Under the pieces are notes generated by a model, which ran no database searches, was not told the DNA's origin, and saw only the letters and a program-made list of their open reading frames with translations. The translations under genes were made by a program, and so were the position numbers. A stretch of DNA of 64,000 bases from Pseudonocardiaceae bacterium (GTDB lineage Bacteria; Actinomycetota; Actinomycetes; Mycobacteriales; Pseudonocardiaceae): assembly GCA_009379845.1 (NCBI GenBank), contig WHSZ01000003.1, positions 62,001-126,000 of the forward strand, in the 5' to 3' direction. This document shows, piece after piece, positions 8,906 to 18,413 of the stretch. The first letter of the stretch is position 1; each line of letters begins with the position of its first letter.

Positions 8906-10078
8906 GTGGACAGCGCTTTGCTAGATATCCGGTCGCACCCAGCTCTACAGCAACCTGATTGGGGCAACGCGGAAGGCGTTCGGCAGGTGCGAGAAGAACT
9001 CGCGGTGCGCCCCGCCCTTACCACCACTGAAGACATCGACCTGTTGCATGGTTGGCTGGCCCATGTCGCCGGCGGTGAGGCACATGTGGTGCAGTCCGGT
9101 GACTGCGCCGAGGATCCCGCGGAATGTGGGGTGGACGATGTCGCACGCAAGGTAGCGTTGCTGGATTTGCTGGCTGGCGCGATGAAAATGGTCACCCATA
9201 AACCCGTAGTGCGCGCCGGCCGTATCGCTGGTCAGTTCGCCAAGCCGCGCTCGAAACGGACCGAGCTGATCTGGGGAATGGAGCTCCCGGTTTTCCGTGG
9301 CCATATGGCCAACAGTCCGGAACCGGATCCGGAAGGCAGGCGTCCCGACCCCCTTCGCCTGCTGACCGGCTACCAATCGGCGAGCGAGATCATGGGCCAT
9401 CTGGGCTGGCGGAACCCGGATGGATGGGCGGCGATCGATCCGCCGGTTTGGACCAGTCATGAGGCGCTGCTGCTTGACTATGAGTTGCCCATGGTCCGCA
9501 GGGATGGCAAGGGAAGGCTGGTTCTGACCTCCACACATTGGCCGTGGATCGGCGATCGTACCCGTCAAGTAGACGGTGCTCATGTCGTCCTACTCTCCCA
9601 GGTAGCCAATCCGCTGGCCTGCAAGATCGGCCCGAGTATCACGGTCGACGACCTGCTGCTTCTGTGCGAGCGGCTTGACCCGCAACGGGAAAAGGGTCGG
9701 CTCACCCTCATCGCGCGAATGGGAGCGGAAGTCGTCGTCGATCGGTTGCCCGCACTCGTATCGGCCGTGAGCGCCGCAGGGCATCCGGTCATCTGGCTTA
9801 CCGATCCGATGCACGAGAACACCGTCACCGCCCCCAACGGTCTCAAGACGCGATTCCTGGAAACCATCGAATGCGAGGTGAAGGAGTTCCAGCAAGCCGT
9901 TCGGAGCGCCGGTGGTACCGCAGGTGGGCTGCACCTGGAGAGCACTCCGGATGAGGTGACCGAATGCGTTGTCAACGAATCTCAAGTGGACCGGGTAGGC
10001 GACAAGTACACGACGCTTTGCGATCCGCGACTCAATCCATGGCAGGCGGTTTCGGTGGTGTCGTGCTGGCGCGGATGA
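8906..10078 (+). CDS. phzC: 3-deoxy-D-arabino-heptulosonate-7-phosphate synthase, class II, PhzC-like
   Basis: Condenses phosphoenolpyruvate and erythrose-4-phosphate at the entry to the shikimate pathway. Secondary-metabolite clusters often carry an extra copy like this to raise chorismate supply. The 390-residue protein has the class II hallmarks VQSGDCAED, RAGRIAGQFAKPRS, GMELPVFRGHM and HPVIWLTDPMHENT. Start GTG 8906 follows GGAGG at 5 bases; the open frame reaches back to 8675 inside the epimerase gene without similarity. It lacks the long N-terminal regulatory extension of primary-metabolism class II enzymes, consistent with freedom from aromatic feedback, as known for PhzC. Confidence 0.93.
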   Translation: MDSALLDIRSHPALQQPDWGNAEGVRQVREELAVRPALTTTEDIDLLHGWLAHVAGGEAHVVQSGDCAEDPAECGVDDVARKVALLDLLAGAMKMVTHKPVVRAGRIAGQFAKPRSKRTELIWGMELPVFRGHMANSPEPDPEGRRPDPLRLLTGYQSASEIMGHLGWRNPDGWAAIDPPVWTSHEALLLDYELPMVRRDGKGRLVLTSTHWPWIGDRTRQVDGAHVVLLSQVANPLACKIGPSITVDDLLLLCERLDPQREKGRLTLIARMGAEVVVDRLPALVSAVSAAGHPVIWLTDPMHENTVTAPNGLKTRFLETIECEVKEFQQAVRSAGGTAGGLHLESTPDEVTECVVNESQVDRVGDKYTTLCDPRLNPWQAVSVVSCWRG

Positions 10079-10123
10079 CCCGGCGCCAGCTCGTCGGGCA
10101 GATCGGACATGGAGGTTTCACAG

Positions 10124-10894
10124 ATGGATAACAGGGTCGCCCTTGTCACCGGCGCGGCGAGCGGAATCGGGACGGCCGTGGCCCGCGCTCTCGGTGAACG
10201 CGGTGTGGCGGTTGGAGCCATGGATTCCGACATCGTTCGGCTCCGTGAGGTTGTGGAGAAGCTCACCGCCGACGGGCTGCGGGTAGTTGCCTATCCCGCG
10301 GATGTCACCTGCAGTACGCAGGTCGAGTCGGTTGTCGACGCGGTCGAACAGCAGCTCGGAGAGTTGGACTTCCTTGTCAACTCCGCGGGCATCCTGCGCC
10401 TCGGCGAGGCCAGGAGCTCTAGCGACGATGACTGGAGGGAAACGTTTGCGGTGAACGCGACCGGTGTCTTCCACACGTCGCGAGCGGTGGCCAATCGGAT
10501 GGTCCCGCGTGCGCGCGGGGCGATCGTCACGGTGGCTTCCAACGCGGCGAACGTTCCCCGCACCCAGATGGCCGCGTACACAGCGTCCAAAGCGGCGGCG
10601 ATGATGTTCACGAAGAGCCTGGGTCTGGAGATCGCCCGGTACGGGATCCGCTGCAACGTGGTAGCACCGGGATCCACCGACACTCCGATGCTCAGCTCTA
10701 TGTGGCACGACGAGACCGGCCCGAAGGACACGATCGAGGGGAAGCCGACGGCTTATCGAGTGGGGATTCCTCTTGGCAAGCTGGCTAATCCCGCGGACGT
10801 CGCGGACGCGGTGGTCTTTCTGCTTTCCGACAACGCCAGGCACATCACTTTGCACGACCTCACCGTCGACGGCGGGGCCGGCCTCGGTCGGTAG
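10124..10894 (+). CDS. Short-chain dehydrogenase, EntA/DhbA-like (dihydro-aromatic dehydrogenase)
   Basis: A 256-residue SDR with GAASGIG (10-16), NSAG, and the YxxxK pair Tyr152/Lys156. It resembles 2,3-dihydro-2,3-dihydroxybenzoate dehydrogenases. Because it sits between phzC and phzD/phzE, its likely substrate is trans-2,3-dihydro-3-hydroxyanthranilate, which it would aromatise to 3-hydroxyanthranilate with NAD+. I start it at ATG 10124, with GGAGG 8 bases before. The in-frame ATG at 10109 would place that ribosome site inside the gene. A role on a dihydroxybenzoate is the alternative, but no EntB/EntC pair is present. Confidence 0.88.
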   Translation: MDNRVALVTGAASGIGTAVARALGERGVAVGAMDSDIVRLREVVEKLTADGLRVVAYPADVTCSTQVESVVDAVEQQLGELDFLVNSAGILRLGEARSSSDDDWRETFAVNATGVFHTSRAVANRMVPRARGAIVTVASNAANVPRTQMAAYTASKAAAMMFTKSLGLEIARYGIRCNVVAPGSTDTPMLSSMWHDETGPKDTIEGKPTAYRVGIPLGKLANPADVADAVVFLLSDNARHITLHDLTVDGGAGLGR

Positions 10895-10947
10895 CGCGGT
10901 GTATCACCGGCGCGCCAGGGTGAGCAAGAGAATCAGGAAGGGAAGTT

Positions 10948-11622
10948 ATGGCCGGCATACCGTCTATCGCGCCCTACCCGATGCCGAGAGCGGAGGACCT
11001 ACCCAGCAACACCGCTACCTGGGTCGCCGATCCGGAGCGGGCTGTGCTGCTTGTCCACGACATGCAGCGGTACTTCCTGCGGCCGATACCGGAATCGCTT
11101 CGCGACCGTCTAGTGTGGAACGTGGTGCTGATGCGTCAGCGCTGCGATGTGCTCGACATTCCCGTGGCCTACACGGCGCAGCCGGGCAGTATGACTGACG
11201 AGCAGCGTGGTCTGCTGACGGACTTCTGGGGATCTGGAATGCGCTCCGATCCCACGGACCGCGAGGTTGTCGAGCCGCTGGCGCCAACCACCGACGACTG
11301 GACTCTCACCAAATGGCGCTACAGCGCCTTTTTCCGTTCCAGCCTGCTGGAACGGATGCGTGAGCGTGGTCGTGATCAGCTCGTCATCTGCGGCGTGTAC
11401 GCGCATGTGGGTGTGTTGGTTACCGCCCTGGAGGCATTCACCAACGACATCCAAACGTTCCTCGTCGCCGACGCGATCGCGGACTTCTCTCCGGAGTACC
11501 ACCGGCTGGCCGTCGAGTATACGGCGGATCGTTGTGGGGTGGTCGTCACGACCGAGTCGCTGCTAGACCAGCTCTGTGTCACCAACCGCGCCGCGGCGCG
11601 GCCCCAGCGGGCCACGCTTTGA
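10948..11622 (+). CDS. phzD: Isochorismatase-family PhzD: 2-amino-2-deoxyisochorismate hydrolase
   Basis: Hydrolyses the enolpyruvyl side chain of 2-amino-2-deoxyisochorismate to give trans-2,3-dihydro-3-hydroxyanthranilate and pyruvate. The 224-residue protein has [13 protein letters not shown] with Asp38 and TKWRYSAFF with Lys122, both at the numbering of the characterised Pseudomonas Phz[18 protein letters not shown] and [21 protein letters not shown] are further PhzD blocks. ATG 10948 follows GGAAGGGAAG. The DHBA-type isochorismatase EntB would have a carrier domain at its C-terminus; none is seen here. Confidence 0.95.
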   Translation: MAGIPSIAPYPMPRAEDLPSNTATWVADPERAVLLVHDMQRYFLRPIPESLRDRLVWNVVLMRQRCDVLDIPVAYTAQPGSMTDEQRGLLTDFWGSGMRSDPTDREVVEPLAPTTDDWTLTKWRYSAFFRSSLLERMRERGRDQLVICGVYAHVGVLVTALEAFTNDIQTFLVADAIADFSPEYHRLAVEYTADRCGVVVTTESLLDQLCVTNRAAARPQRATL

Positions 11623-11646
11623 ACCGAGATCGACGAAGGGGAAGCC

Positions 11647-13518
11647 ATGGTATCGGATCTGCTTGACCGGGTACTGGCGCCGCAACCACCGGCCTTCGCT
11701 CTGATCCACGGGCCGGAGACGACCGGTCATGCGGTACTGGATGTGCTCGTGGGGGAGATCTCGACGCCGGAAACGGTGTCGGAAATCCGGCTGCCCGGCG
11801 AATCGCGGCGCCCTCGCGGCGGGCACGAGCTGTTGGCGATCCTGCCTTACCGGCAGATCGCCGAGCGCGGCTTCGCCTGCCCCGACGATGGTGCGCCTCT
11901 GATCACGATGAACATCACCGAACAGGCGCCGGTGCCGGTGTCCGAAGCACTCGCCCGGATAGCCGACACGCCTATCCGGCTCGCTGGCGAGCATTTCGAC
12001 GTGGACGACGATACCTACGCCGATACCGTCCGCGAGGTCGTCTCCGCGGAGATCGGTGCCGGCGAGGGCTCGAACTTCGTCATCAAGCGCTCGTTCATCG
12101 CGGATATCACGAGCTATACAACGCAGCGTGCGCTGTCCCTCTTCCGTCGGCTTCTGCAGCAAGAATCTGGCGCATACTGGACTTTTATCGTGCACACCGG
12201 ATCCCGCACCTTCGTCGGTGCGAGTCCTGAGCGGCATATCAGCCTGCACGATGGCCTGGCCGTGATGAATCCGATCAGCGGCACCTACCGCTACCCACCG
12301 AGCGGTCCCACCCTTCCCGAGGTGATGCGCTTCCTCGCGGACCGCAAAGAGGCCGACGAGCTGTACATGGTCGTCGATGAAGAGCTCAAGATGATGGCTC
12401 GGGTCTGCGACACCGGTGGCCGAGTGGTTGGTCCCTATCTCAAGGAGATGACCCGGCTGGCGCATACCGAATACTTCATCGAGGGGCATAGCAGTCGCGA
12501 TCCTCGGGAGATCTTGCGCGAAACAATGTTTGCCCCGACCGTTACCGGGAGCCCTCTGGAAAGTGCGTGCCGGGTCATCGGCCGGTACGAGCCGGCGGGC
12601 CGTGGGTACTACAGCGGCGTTATCGCGTTGATCGGCCATGACGAGCACGGCGGCCGCACCATGGATTCCGCCATCATGATCCGAACCGCGGACATCAGCG
12701 ACGCCGGCCGAATCCGTATCGGCGTCGGTTCGACACTCGTGCGGCACTCGGATCCAGCCGGTGAGGCCGCGGAGACCAGGGCCAAGGCCGCCGGGCTGCT
12801 CGCGGCCCTTGGTACCGGCGAGCCCGAACGCTTCGGGTCGCATCCCGGTGTTCGTTCCGCACTGGAGAATCGAAACGCCAATATATCCAGGTTCTGGTTA
12901 TCGGACGAGGCGGTACGGGATCATCCGGATCCAGTGCTGGCCGGCCGGCGGGTAGTGGTCGTCGATGCCGAGGATGCCTTCACGGCCATGCTGGCGCACC
13001 AGCTACGCTCGGCCGGTCTTGCGGTGACGGTTCGGCGGTTCGACGAGCGATACACCTTCGACAGCTACGATCTCGTGGTAATGGGACCCGGGCCTGGTGA
13101 CCCGAGGGAGGTCAGTCACCCAAAGATAGCTCACTTGGGTTCGGCGGTCGGCACATTGCTCACCGAGCGGCGACCGTTTCTCGCTGTCTGCCTCAGTCAC
13201 CAGGTGCTCAGCGCGCAACTGGGGCTTCCCCTGATTCGTAAAGAGACCCCGAATCAGGGAACTCAGCGAGAGATTGACTTGTTCGGACGCCGGGAACGGG
13301 TAGGTTTCTACAATTCATTCGCCGCGCACAGCGTCGAAGACAAGATCGAGTTTGAGGGCGTGGGAGTGGTTGAGGTGAGTCGGGATGCGGATAACGGTGA
13401 GGTACATGCGTTACGAGGCCCGCATTTCGCATCGCTGCAGTTCCATGCCGAATCGGTGCTTACTAAGGACGGTGTACGGATCATCGGCACCCGGATGACG
13501 GAGCTACTCAGCAGATGA
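11647..13518 (+). CDS. phzE: PhzE: 2-amino-2-deoxyisochorismate synthase with fused glutaminase
   Basis: Turns chorismate and glutamine-derived ammonia into 2-amino-2-deoxyisochorismate, the substrate of PhzD. The 623-residue protein has an N-terminal chorismate-binding domain (NPISGTYR, FVGASPERH, RTMDSAIMIRTADI) and a C-terminal class I glutamine amidotransferase domain with nucleophile Cys515 in FLAVCLSHQVL and a later LQFHAES supplying the histidine. A spacer links the domains, as in PhzE. ATG 11647 has GAAGGGGAAG upstream. An in-frame TTA codon occurs at 12898-12900. The enzyme stops short of phenazine chemistry because the later phz genes are absent. Confidence 0.95.
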   Translation: MVSDLLDRVLAPQPPAFALIHGPETTGHAVLDVLVGEISTPETVSEIRLPGESRRPRGGHELLAILPYRQIAERGFACPDDGAPLITMNITEQAPVPVSEALARIADTPIRLAGEHFDVDDDTYADTVREVVSAEIGAGEGSNFVIKRSFIADITSYTTQRALSLFRRLLQQESGAYWTFIVHTGSRTFVGASPERHISLHDGLAVMNPISGTYRYPPSGPTLPEVMRFLADRKEADELYMVVDEELKMMARVCDTGGRVVGPYLKEMTRLAHTEYFIEGHSSRDPREILRETMFAPTVTGSPLESACRVIGRYEPAGRGYYSGVIALIGHDEHGGRTMDSAIMIRTADISDAGRIRIGVGSTLVRHSDPAGEAAETRAKAAGLLAALGTGEPERFGSHPGVRSALENRNANISRFWLSDEAVRDHPDPVLAGRRVVVVDAEDAFTAMLAHQLRSAGLAVTVRRFDERYTFDSYDLVVMGPGPGDPREVSHPKIAHLGSAVGTLLTERRPFLAVCLSHQVLSAQLGLPLIRKETPNQGTQREIDLFGRRERVGFYNSFAAHSVEDKIEFEGVGVVEVSRDADNGEVHALRGPHFASLQFHAESVLTKDGVRIIGTRMTELLSR

Positions 13519-13573
13519 ACACGGGCCTCCTGGTAGGAAACTCGATAATCTGCCCCGCTACCGGTGGCCCGGT

Positions 13574-13585
13574 GAGCCGCGGCTC
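13574..13585. terminator. Short palindrome between convergent phzE and quinone reductase genes
   Basis: GAGCCGCGGCTC is a perfect 12-base palindrome at the 3' end of the minus-strand gene, 56 bases after the phzE stop. It could form part of a weak two-way stop for the converging transcripts. No U-tract follows, so the call rests on position and symmetry only. Confidence 0.3.
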
Positions 13586-14558
13586 AGACCTTGAGAATAA
13601 GGCGCTTGCCGTGCAGCTCGCCGCTCTCCATTCGACGATGCGCCTCCGCCGCGTCGCTCAGCGGCATCGATTCGGTGGCTCGTGGCCGCAGCCTGTCGTC
13701 GACGAGTAGCCGATTGATGGTGTGCGCGGCGTCGGCGAGCTCGGTGACGGTTGCGTGCGAGATGACGAAACCACGGACCGAACCGTCCTTCATGTACAGC
13801 TGGCCGACCGGCAAGGCCGGTTTCGTGTGCACCCCGGCGAGCAGCACGATCCGCCCGCGATATGCCAGTAGATCGACCGCGGCGGTCAGATCGTTCTTTC
13901 CGTAGCTATCGATGTAGCAGTCGATCCCATTGGGACAGGCTTGACGTATTCGTTCTCGCAGCGAGGAATCGCGGTAGTCGAAGACTTCTCGAGCACCCAG
14001 CGATCGGCAGTACTCTTCGTCCTCCTTACGGGCGCTCGCGATAACACGCGCGCCGGCATCGCTGGCGAGCACGACGAGGGCACCGCCCACATTTCCCGCG
14101 GCGCCCGCGACAAATACGGTTTCACCCGGCTGGATCCGTCCGTGCGTGAACAGGGCGAGATATGCGGTGGCGGCGGGGTGCGCGACGGTCAGCGCGTCCG
14201 TTGGAGACACGCCGTCCGGTAGGTGGTGGAGCCTATCGGCCGGTACCACGGCTTGCTGGGCGGCGGCACCCTGCCGTCCACAATGGCCGAGACTGTTGCA
14301 CCAAACCTGATCGTGAACCGAGAAACCAACGGCGCCGGAACCGGCGGATACCACGGTGCCGACCAGGTCCCGGCCGATCACGAATGGAAAGCTGACCGGC
14401 GTGCGATAAACCCCGGAACGGACGTAGGTGTCAACCGGGTTGACCGTGCTGGCGGTGACGTTGACCAGCACGTCGGTCGGTCCGGGATACGGATCCGTGA
14501 GCTCGCCGTAGTGGATTACGTCCGGTGGACCGAGTCGTGTTATATAAGCCGCGTACAC
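13584..14558 (-). CDS. Zinc-independent quinone oxidoreductase-type MDR enzyme
   Basis: A 324-residue medium-chain dehydrogenase/reductase of the quinone oxidoreductase (zeta-crystallin) branch, expected to use NADPH. The nucleotide-binding turn is FVAGAAGNVGGALVVLA, and the catalytic-zinc cysteine/histidine set of alcohol dehydrogenases is not seen. NPVDTYVRSGVY and FVIGRDLVGTV are family blocks. It is the only gene on the minus strand within the first 23 kb and converges on phzE. It may tailor a quinone or enone in the product, or protect against quinone stress arising from 3-hydroxyanthranilate oxidation. Neither can be decided from sequence. Confidence 0.85.
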   Translation of the reverse strand: MYAAYITRLGPPDVIHYGELTDPYPGPTDVLVNVTASTVNPVDTYVRSGVYRTPVSFPFVIGRDLVGTVVSAGSGAVGFSVHDQVWCNSLGHCGRQGAAAQQAVVPADRLHHLPDGVSPTDALTVAHPAATAYLALFTHGRIQPGETVFVAGAAGNVGGALVVLASDAGARVIASARKEDEEYCRSLGAREVFDYRDSSLRERIRQACPNGIDCYIDSYGKNDLTAAVDLLAYRGRIVLLAGVHTKPALPVGQLYMKDGSVRGFVISHATVTELADAAHTINRLLVDDRLRPRATESMPLSDAAEAHRRMESGELHGKRLILKV

Positions 14559-14753
14559 GAGCCTAGATTAGGACAGCAGGACGCACTTCGCGAATAAGCC
14601 GGAAGCGAAATTCGTCAACTCGAGGTGTGTTATCCGGCGCCTCCGTCGAATAGCCCCGTGTCGGCCGGTTCGGCTCCGACGGAGCCTCCCGACTTGACGA
14701 ACCCGCGGTCGCGTTCTTTGACGGCGAGACAGGCGCGCGGTCAGAGTTTCCTC

Positions 14754-15296
14754 ATGACTGAATCCATTATCGACAATGTACCACTTTTCACGGTCCGCGC
14801 GGATACTTATATCCCAGCGACCCCGAAGGAAATCTATTCTGTCGTCAGCGATCTGACTCGCAGTTCCGAATGGAGCCCTGAATGCCGGGGTGGAGAATGG
14901 GTATCCGGCGCGCCGGCCGAGGTCGGATCGATCTTTCGTGGTGAGAATCTGCGTAGCGACAGCGTGGTGGCTTGGGCGCCGCTTGTTCGCGGTACCTGGT
15001 ACACCGAAGCCAAAGTGGTTGCCGCCGAACCTGGTCACACGTTCCGCTGGATGATGCTTTCGCATGCCGGAGAAGACCAGGAAAGCGTGTGGGGATTCGA
15101 CATGGAGCCGGCCGAACAAGGCGGCATCCTGGTGCACCACTTCCGGATGGGTAAAGCCACAAATGGAATCCACAAGATCGTCAAGGATTTGGAGGAACCT
15201 GATCGGAAGCGGTTTATCGAGGAGTGGACGGACAAGCTGGAGCAAGACCTCGATGACACGCTGAAGCGAATCAAAGGGCTCTTCCAGAAGGCGTGA
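14754..15296 (+). CDS. SRPBCC (START-like) domain protein
   Basis: A 180-residue single-domain helix-grip protein: FTVRADTYIPATPKEIYSVVSDLTRSSEWSPECRGGEW at the front, ending in a long amphipathic helix rich in Lys and Glu. Such proteins bind a hydrophobic ligand and include polyketide cyclases and aromatases; others only carry or shape a substrate. The ATG at 14754 lacks a strong Shine-Dalgarno (GAG upstream), so the exact start is slightly uncertain. It lies just before the AMP-forming ligase, and a role with the 3-hydroxyanthranilate intermediate is plausible but unproven. Confidence 0.75.
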   Translation: MTESIIDNVPLFTVRADTYIPATPKEIYSVVSDLTRSSEWSPECRGGEWVSGAPAEVGSIFRGENLRSDSVVAWAPLVRGTWYTEAKVVAAEPGHTFRWMMLSHAGEDQESVWGFDMEPAEQGGILVHHFRMGKATNGIHKIVKDLEEPDRKRFIEEWTDKLEQDLDDTLKRIKGLFQKA

Positions 15297-15387
15297 GGAC
15301 GCTACCGAGTTATAGCAACCTCCGGAACCTTCCTAATTCGGCAGACCGCCGGGCGATATTGCCCGAGCTGTGTAGAGAGGAGGACGC

Positions 15388-16953
15388 GTGCTCCTGCAGC
15401 GAATCAATAACAAGGGCATCCGGCTGGGGACACTCCTCGACCGAGCGGCGGTTCGCTACCCGAAGAACGTGATCACACTGGACCACGATCTGGATGTCGC
15501 ACCGAGTTTCGGGAGGCGGGCGACCATTCCGGAAGTGGCGGATCTGGTGGATGATCTGGCGGCTCGGCTCTGGGCCGCGGGGGTTCGCCCTGGAAATCGG
15601 GTCGCCGTACACAAGTCGCAGAGCTTTGACATTACGTTGCTGGCCTGTGCTACGGCGCGTATTGGAGCGGTCCCGGCATTACTATCGCCGCAACTCGATG
15701 GCGTGACGGTCGCGGAGTTGCTACGTCGACTGGAGGGCCCGTATCTGCTCACCGACCAGGCGAAGGTGGACAGCGAACTGCCGGCAGAGGTTTTCCAGTT
15801 GTCGGCGCGGGTGCTGCTCGCGGCGGGTACCCATCCCGACGCGATCAGCTTGCGGTCGCTGGCCGAGGCGCCCAGGATCCGCCCGGTTACGCAGCCGCCG
15901 GAGCACCCCACGCTGATCACGCACACGTCCGGAACCACCGGCACTCCAAAGCTGGCCGTGCATACCGGGTACACCCTGAATGCGCGGCACCGCTTACAGA
16001 TCACGTTGTTCCGCGCGATCCGCAGGCAACACACCGTTGCGGTACACGTGTCGTTCGTGCATTCCCGGATGTTCACCGCGTTGAGCGTGCCGATGTCCCG
16101 CGGGTTCCCGCTGCTGGTGCTCGCCAAGTCGGATCCGGAGCACATCGCGACGGCATTCAACGAGCACCGGCCGGGATTCATCGAGGCACACCCCAACTCC
16201 TTTATGGAATGGGAGGAACTCGCCGATCATCCGCTCAAGCCAATGGCCGGGGTGAAGGTCTTCAGCAGTACGTTCGACGCGATCCACCCGAGGACGGTGC
16301 AGCGGCTGCTGAACTCCTCGGAGAAGCGCTGGCCGGTTTTCTTCCAGATCCTCGGGCAGAGCGAGTGCGGGCCGTTGATTGGTCGCGGCTACACGCGCAA
16401 GCGCGCCCACAAGATGGATGGGCGCTGTGTCGGTTACGCGGTCCCCGGTATGACCGCCGTGCGGGTGGTCAGCAGGAACGGCAAGCGGCCATCGGCTGAC
16501 TCGCCAGGTGACATCGAAGTACGTACCGATGGCCGCGTCGTCACGTATCTCGGTGAGCAGCAACGTTACGACAAGCAGCGCCACGACCGTTGGTGGCGGA
16601 TGGGCGACGTCGGTTACAAGTCGCGCTGGGGATGCCTTCACATGCTGGACCGGGAAATCGACATGATCCCGGGCTTCGGCAGCACGCTGGCCGTCGAGGA
16701 CAAGCTGTTCGATCGTCTCGACGATCTCGCCGAGGTGATCATCGTCCCCGGACCGGACGGCGCGGCTACCCCGGTGGTGTGCACGAAGGGCGACACACCA
16801 CTGGACCTGACGGCCTGGGCGGACGCGGTGCGGAACCTGCCGGTCATGACCGAGCCAGTGCAGTGGAAGTTGAACGAGCTGCCACAGACAGCCACGACCA
16901 AGATCAAACGGCTGGAACTGACCCGGCTACTGGCCTCTAACGGCCAGAAGTAG
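15388..16953 (+). CDS. AMP-forming acyl/aryl ligase (ANL superfamily)
   Basis: A 521-residue adenylate-forming enzyme. Core motifs are complete: TSGTTGTPK (about 179-187, phosphate loop), GQSECGP (A5), WWRMGDVGY (A7), DREIDMIPGFG (A8) and a C-terminal TTKIKRLEL with the catalytic lysine near 506. GTG 15388 follows GAGGAGG. With 3-hydroxyanthranilate genes nearby, an aryl acid is the natural substrate. No carrier protein or thiotemplate gene is in the window, so the activated acid would go to CoA, an amine, or be diazotised, as ANL enzymes such as CreM do with nitrite. The adjacent nitrate genes make the last option worth testing. It has a TTA codon at 15679-15681. Confidence 0.85.
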   Translation: MLLQRINNKGIRLGTLLDRAAVRYPKNVITLDHDLDVAPSFGRRATIPEVADLVDDLAARLWAAGVRPGNRVAVHKSQSFDITLLACATARIGAVPALLSPQLDGVTVAELLRRLEGPYLLTDQAKVDSELPAEVFQLSARVLLAAGTHPDAISLRSLAEAPRIRPVTQPPEHPTLITHTSGTTGTPKLAVHTGYTLNARHRLQITLFRAIRRQHTVAVHVSFVHSRMFTALSVPMSRGFPLLVLAKSDPEHIATAFNEHRPGFIEAHPNSFMEWEELADHPLKPMAGVKVFSSTFDAIHPRTVQRLLNSSEKRWPVFFQILGQSECGPLIGRGYTRKRAHKMDGRCVGYAVPGMTAVRVVSRNGKRPSADSPGDIEVRTDGRVVTYLGEQQRYDKQRHDRWWRMGDVGYKSRWGCLHMLDREIDMIPGFGSTLAVEDKLFDRLDDLAEVIIVPGPDGAATPVVCTKGDTPLDLTAWADAVRNLPVMTEPVQWKLNELPQTATTKIKRLELTRLLASNGQK

Positions 16954-17036
16954 CGATCGAGCGACAACGTGTCCACAACGGACTGGACGGTTGCGGATCG
17001 TCGCCTCGACGCTCTGCCGCACGGAAATGAGGAGAG

Positions 17037-18413
17037 ATGGCGAAACTCCCGTTCGCCTCCCGGCGTTGGCTGCGGGATTGGAATCCGGAAGACGAGGAGT
17101 TCTGGGCGCGTAACGGCAGGCTCACGGCCCGGCGCAACCTGATCTTGTCGGTTTTCGCCGAGCACATCGGGTTCTCGGTGTGGAGCATCTGGTCGGTGCT
17201 GGTGCTGTTCATGTCACCGGAGATCGGCTTGGGCTTCCAGCCGGATGAGAAGTTCCTGCTGGTCGTCACCCCGACGTTGGTCGGTGCGGTGCTGCGGTTG
17301 CCGTACAGCTACGCGGTCACCCGGTACGGCGGCCGGAACTGGACGGTGTTCAGCGCCACGGTGCTGCTGGTCCCAACCCTGCTTGCCCTGCACTTCGTCG
17401 GCCAGCCCGGCACGCCGTTGTGGGTGTTCCTGCTGATCGGCGCGGCGGCCGGGCTGGGCGGCGGCAACTTTGCCTCGTCGATGACCAACATCACGCACTT
17501 CTACCCCCGGCGCCTGCAGGGCTGGGCGCTGGGGCTGAACGCAGGTGGCGGCAATCTGGGTGTCGCCGTGGTGCAGGTGGTCGGCCTGCTGGTGATCGCG
17601 ACCGCCGGCGATGAGCACCCGTCGTACGTCGCGGCGATCTACCTGCCGCTGATCGTGCTCGCGGCGTCGCTGGCCGCACTGAAGATGGACAACATCGCGT
17701 CACTGCGCCACGAGACGGGTGCCCAGTGGGAAGCCGCCCGGAACCGGCACACCTGGTGGATCTCGTTTCTCTACGTCGGCACGTTCGGCTCGTTCATCGG
17801 CTACAGCTTCGCGTTCGGGCTGGTGTTGCAGAACGAGTTCGACGCGACAGCGCTGCAGGCGGCCGGCTACACGTTTCTGGGCCCGCTGCTCGGCTCGATC
17901 TTCCGGCCGTTGGGCGGCTGGATGTCCGATCGCTGGGGCGGCGCGCGGGTGACGTTCTGGAATTTCCTCGGTATGGCCGCGGGCACCACGGTGTTGCTGG
18001 TCGCTTCCGCACAGCACTCGTTCGCGCTGTTCGTCGCTGGATTCACGGTGCTGTTCGTACTCAGCGGGATCGGCAACGGCTCGACGTACAAGATGATTCC
18101 GGCGGTGTTCGCCGGGCTGGCGGAGACCGCGGTCACGTCCGGCCGGGACGCCGCGGCCGCCTTCGTCCGCGCGCGCCGGCTGACCGGCGCGGTGATCGGG
18201 ATCGCGGGCGCGGTTGGCGCACTCGGTGGGGTGGCTATCAACCTGGCGTTCCGCGCCGCCTACGAGACGACGGCTGGCACGGGCGAGGCCGCGTTCGTGG
18301 CGTTCTTGGGTTTCTACGCACTGTGCGTGCTGATCACCTGGCTGACCTATCTGCGCCGTGGCGTTGCCGCCACGGCGCCTCGGCAGGTGGATCGGGAGGC
18401 CAGCCGTGTCTGA
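17037..18413 (+). CDS. narK: Nitrate/nitrite transporter, NNP (NarK/NasA) family MFS
   Basis: A 458-residue membrane transporter for nitrate uptake or nitrate/nitrite exchange. The two nitrate signature regions are present: GGGNFASSMTNITHFYPRR followed by GWALGLNAGGGNLG, and later GIGNGSTYKMIP. Twelve hydrophobic segments fit the family. ATG 17037 is preceded by GAGGAGAG and lies 83 bases after the ligase stop, with no obvious terminator between. The nitrate reductase GTG start at 18406 overlaps the end of this gene, so transport and reduction are translated together. Confidence 0.92.
   Translation: MAKLPFASRRWLRDWNPEDEEFWARNGRLTARRNLILSVFAEHIGFSVWSIWSVLVLFMSPEIGLGFQPDEKFLLVVTPTLVGAVLRLPYSYAVTRYGGRNWTVFSATVLLVPTLLALHFVGQPGTPLWVFLLIGAAAGLGGGNFASSMTNITHFYPRRLQGWALGLNAGGGNLGVAVVQVVGLLVIATAGDEHPSYVAAIYLPLIVLAASLAALKMDNIASLRHETGAQWEAARNRHTWWISFLYVGTFGSFIGYSFAFGLVLQNEFDATALQAAGYTFLGPLLGSIFRPLGGWMSDRWGGARVTFWNFLGMAAGTTVLLVASAQHSFALFVAGFTVLFVLSGIGNGSTYKMIPAVFAGLAETAVTSGRDAAAAFVRARRLTGAVIGIAGAVGALGGVAINLAFRAAYETTAGTGEAAFVAFLGFYALCVLITWLTYLRRGVAATAPRQVDREASRV

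Noticed and set aside
8906..13518. Phenazine biosynthesis cluster
   Set aside because: phzC, phzD and phzE are present but phzF, phzB and phzG are not, and an aromatising dehydrogenase takes their place. The pathway should stop at 3-hydroxyanthranilate.
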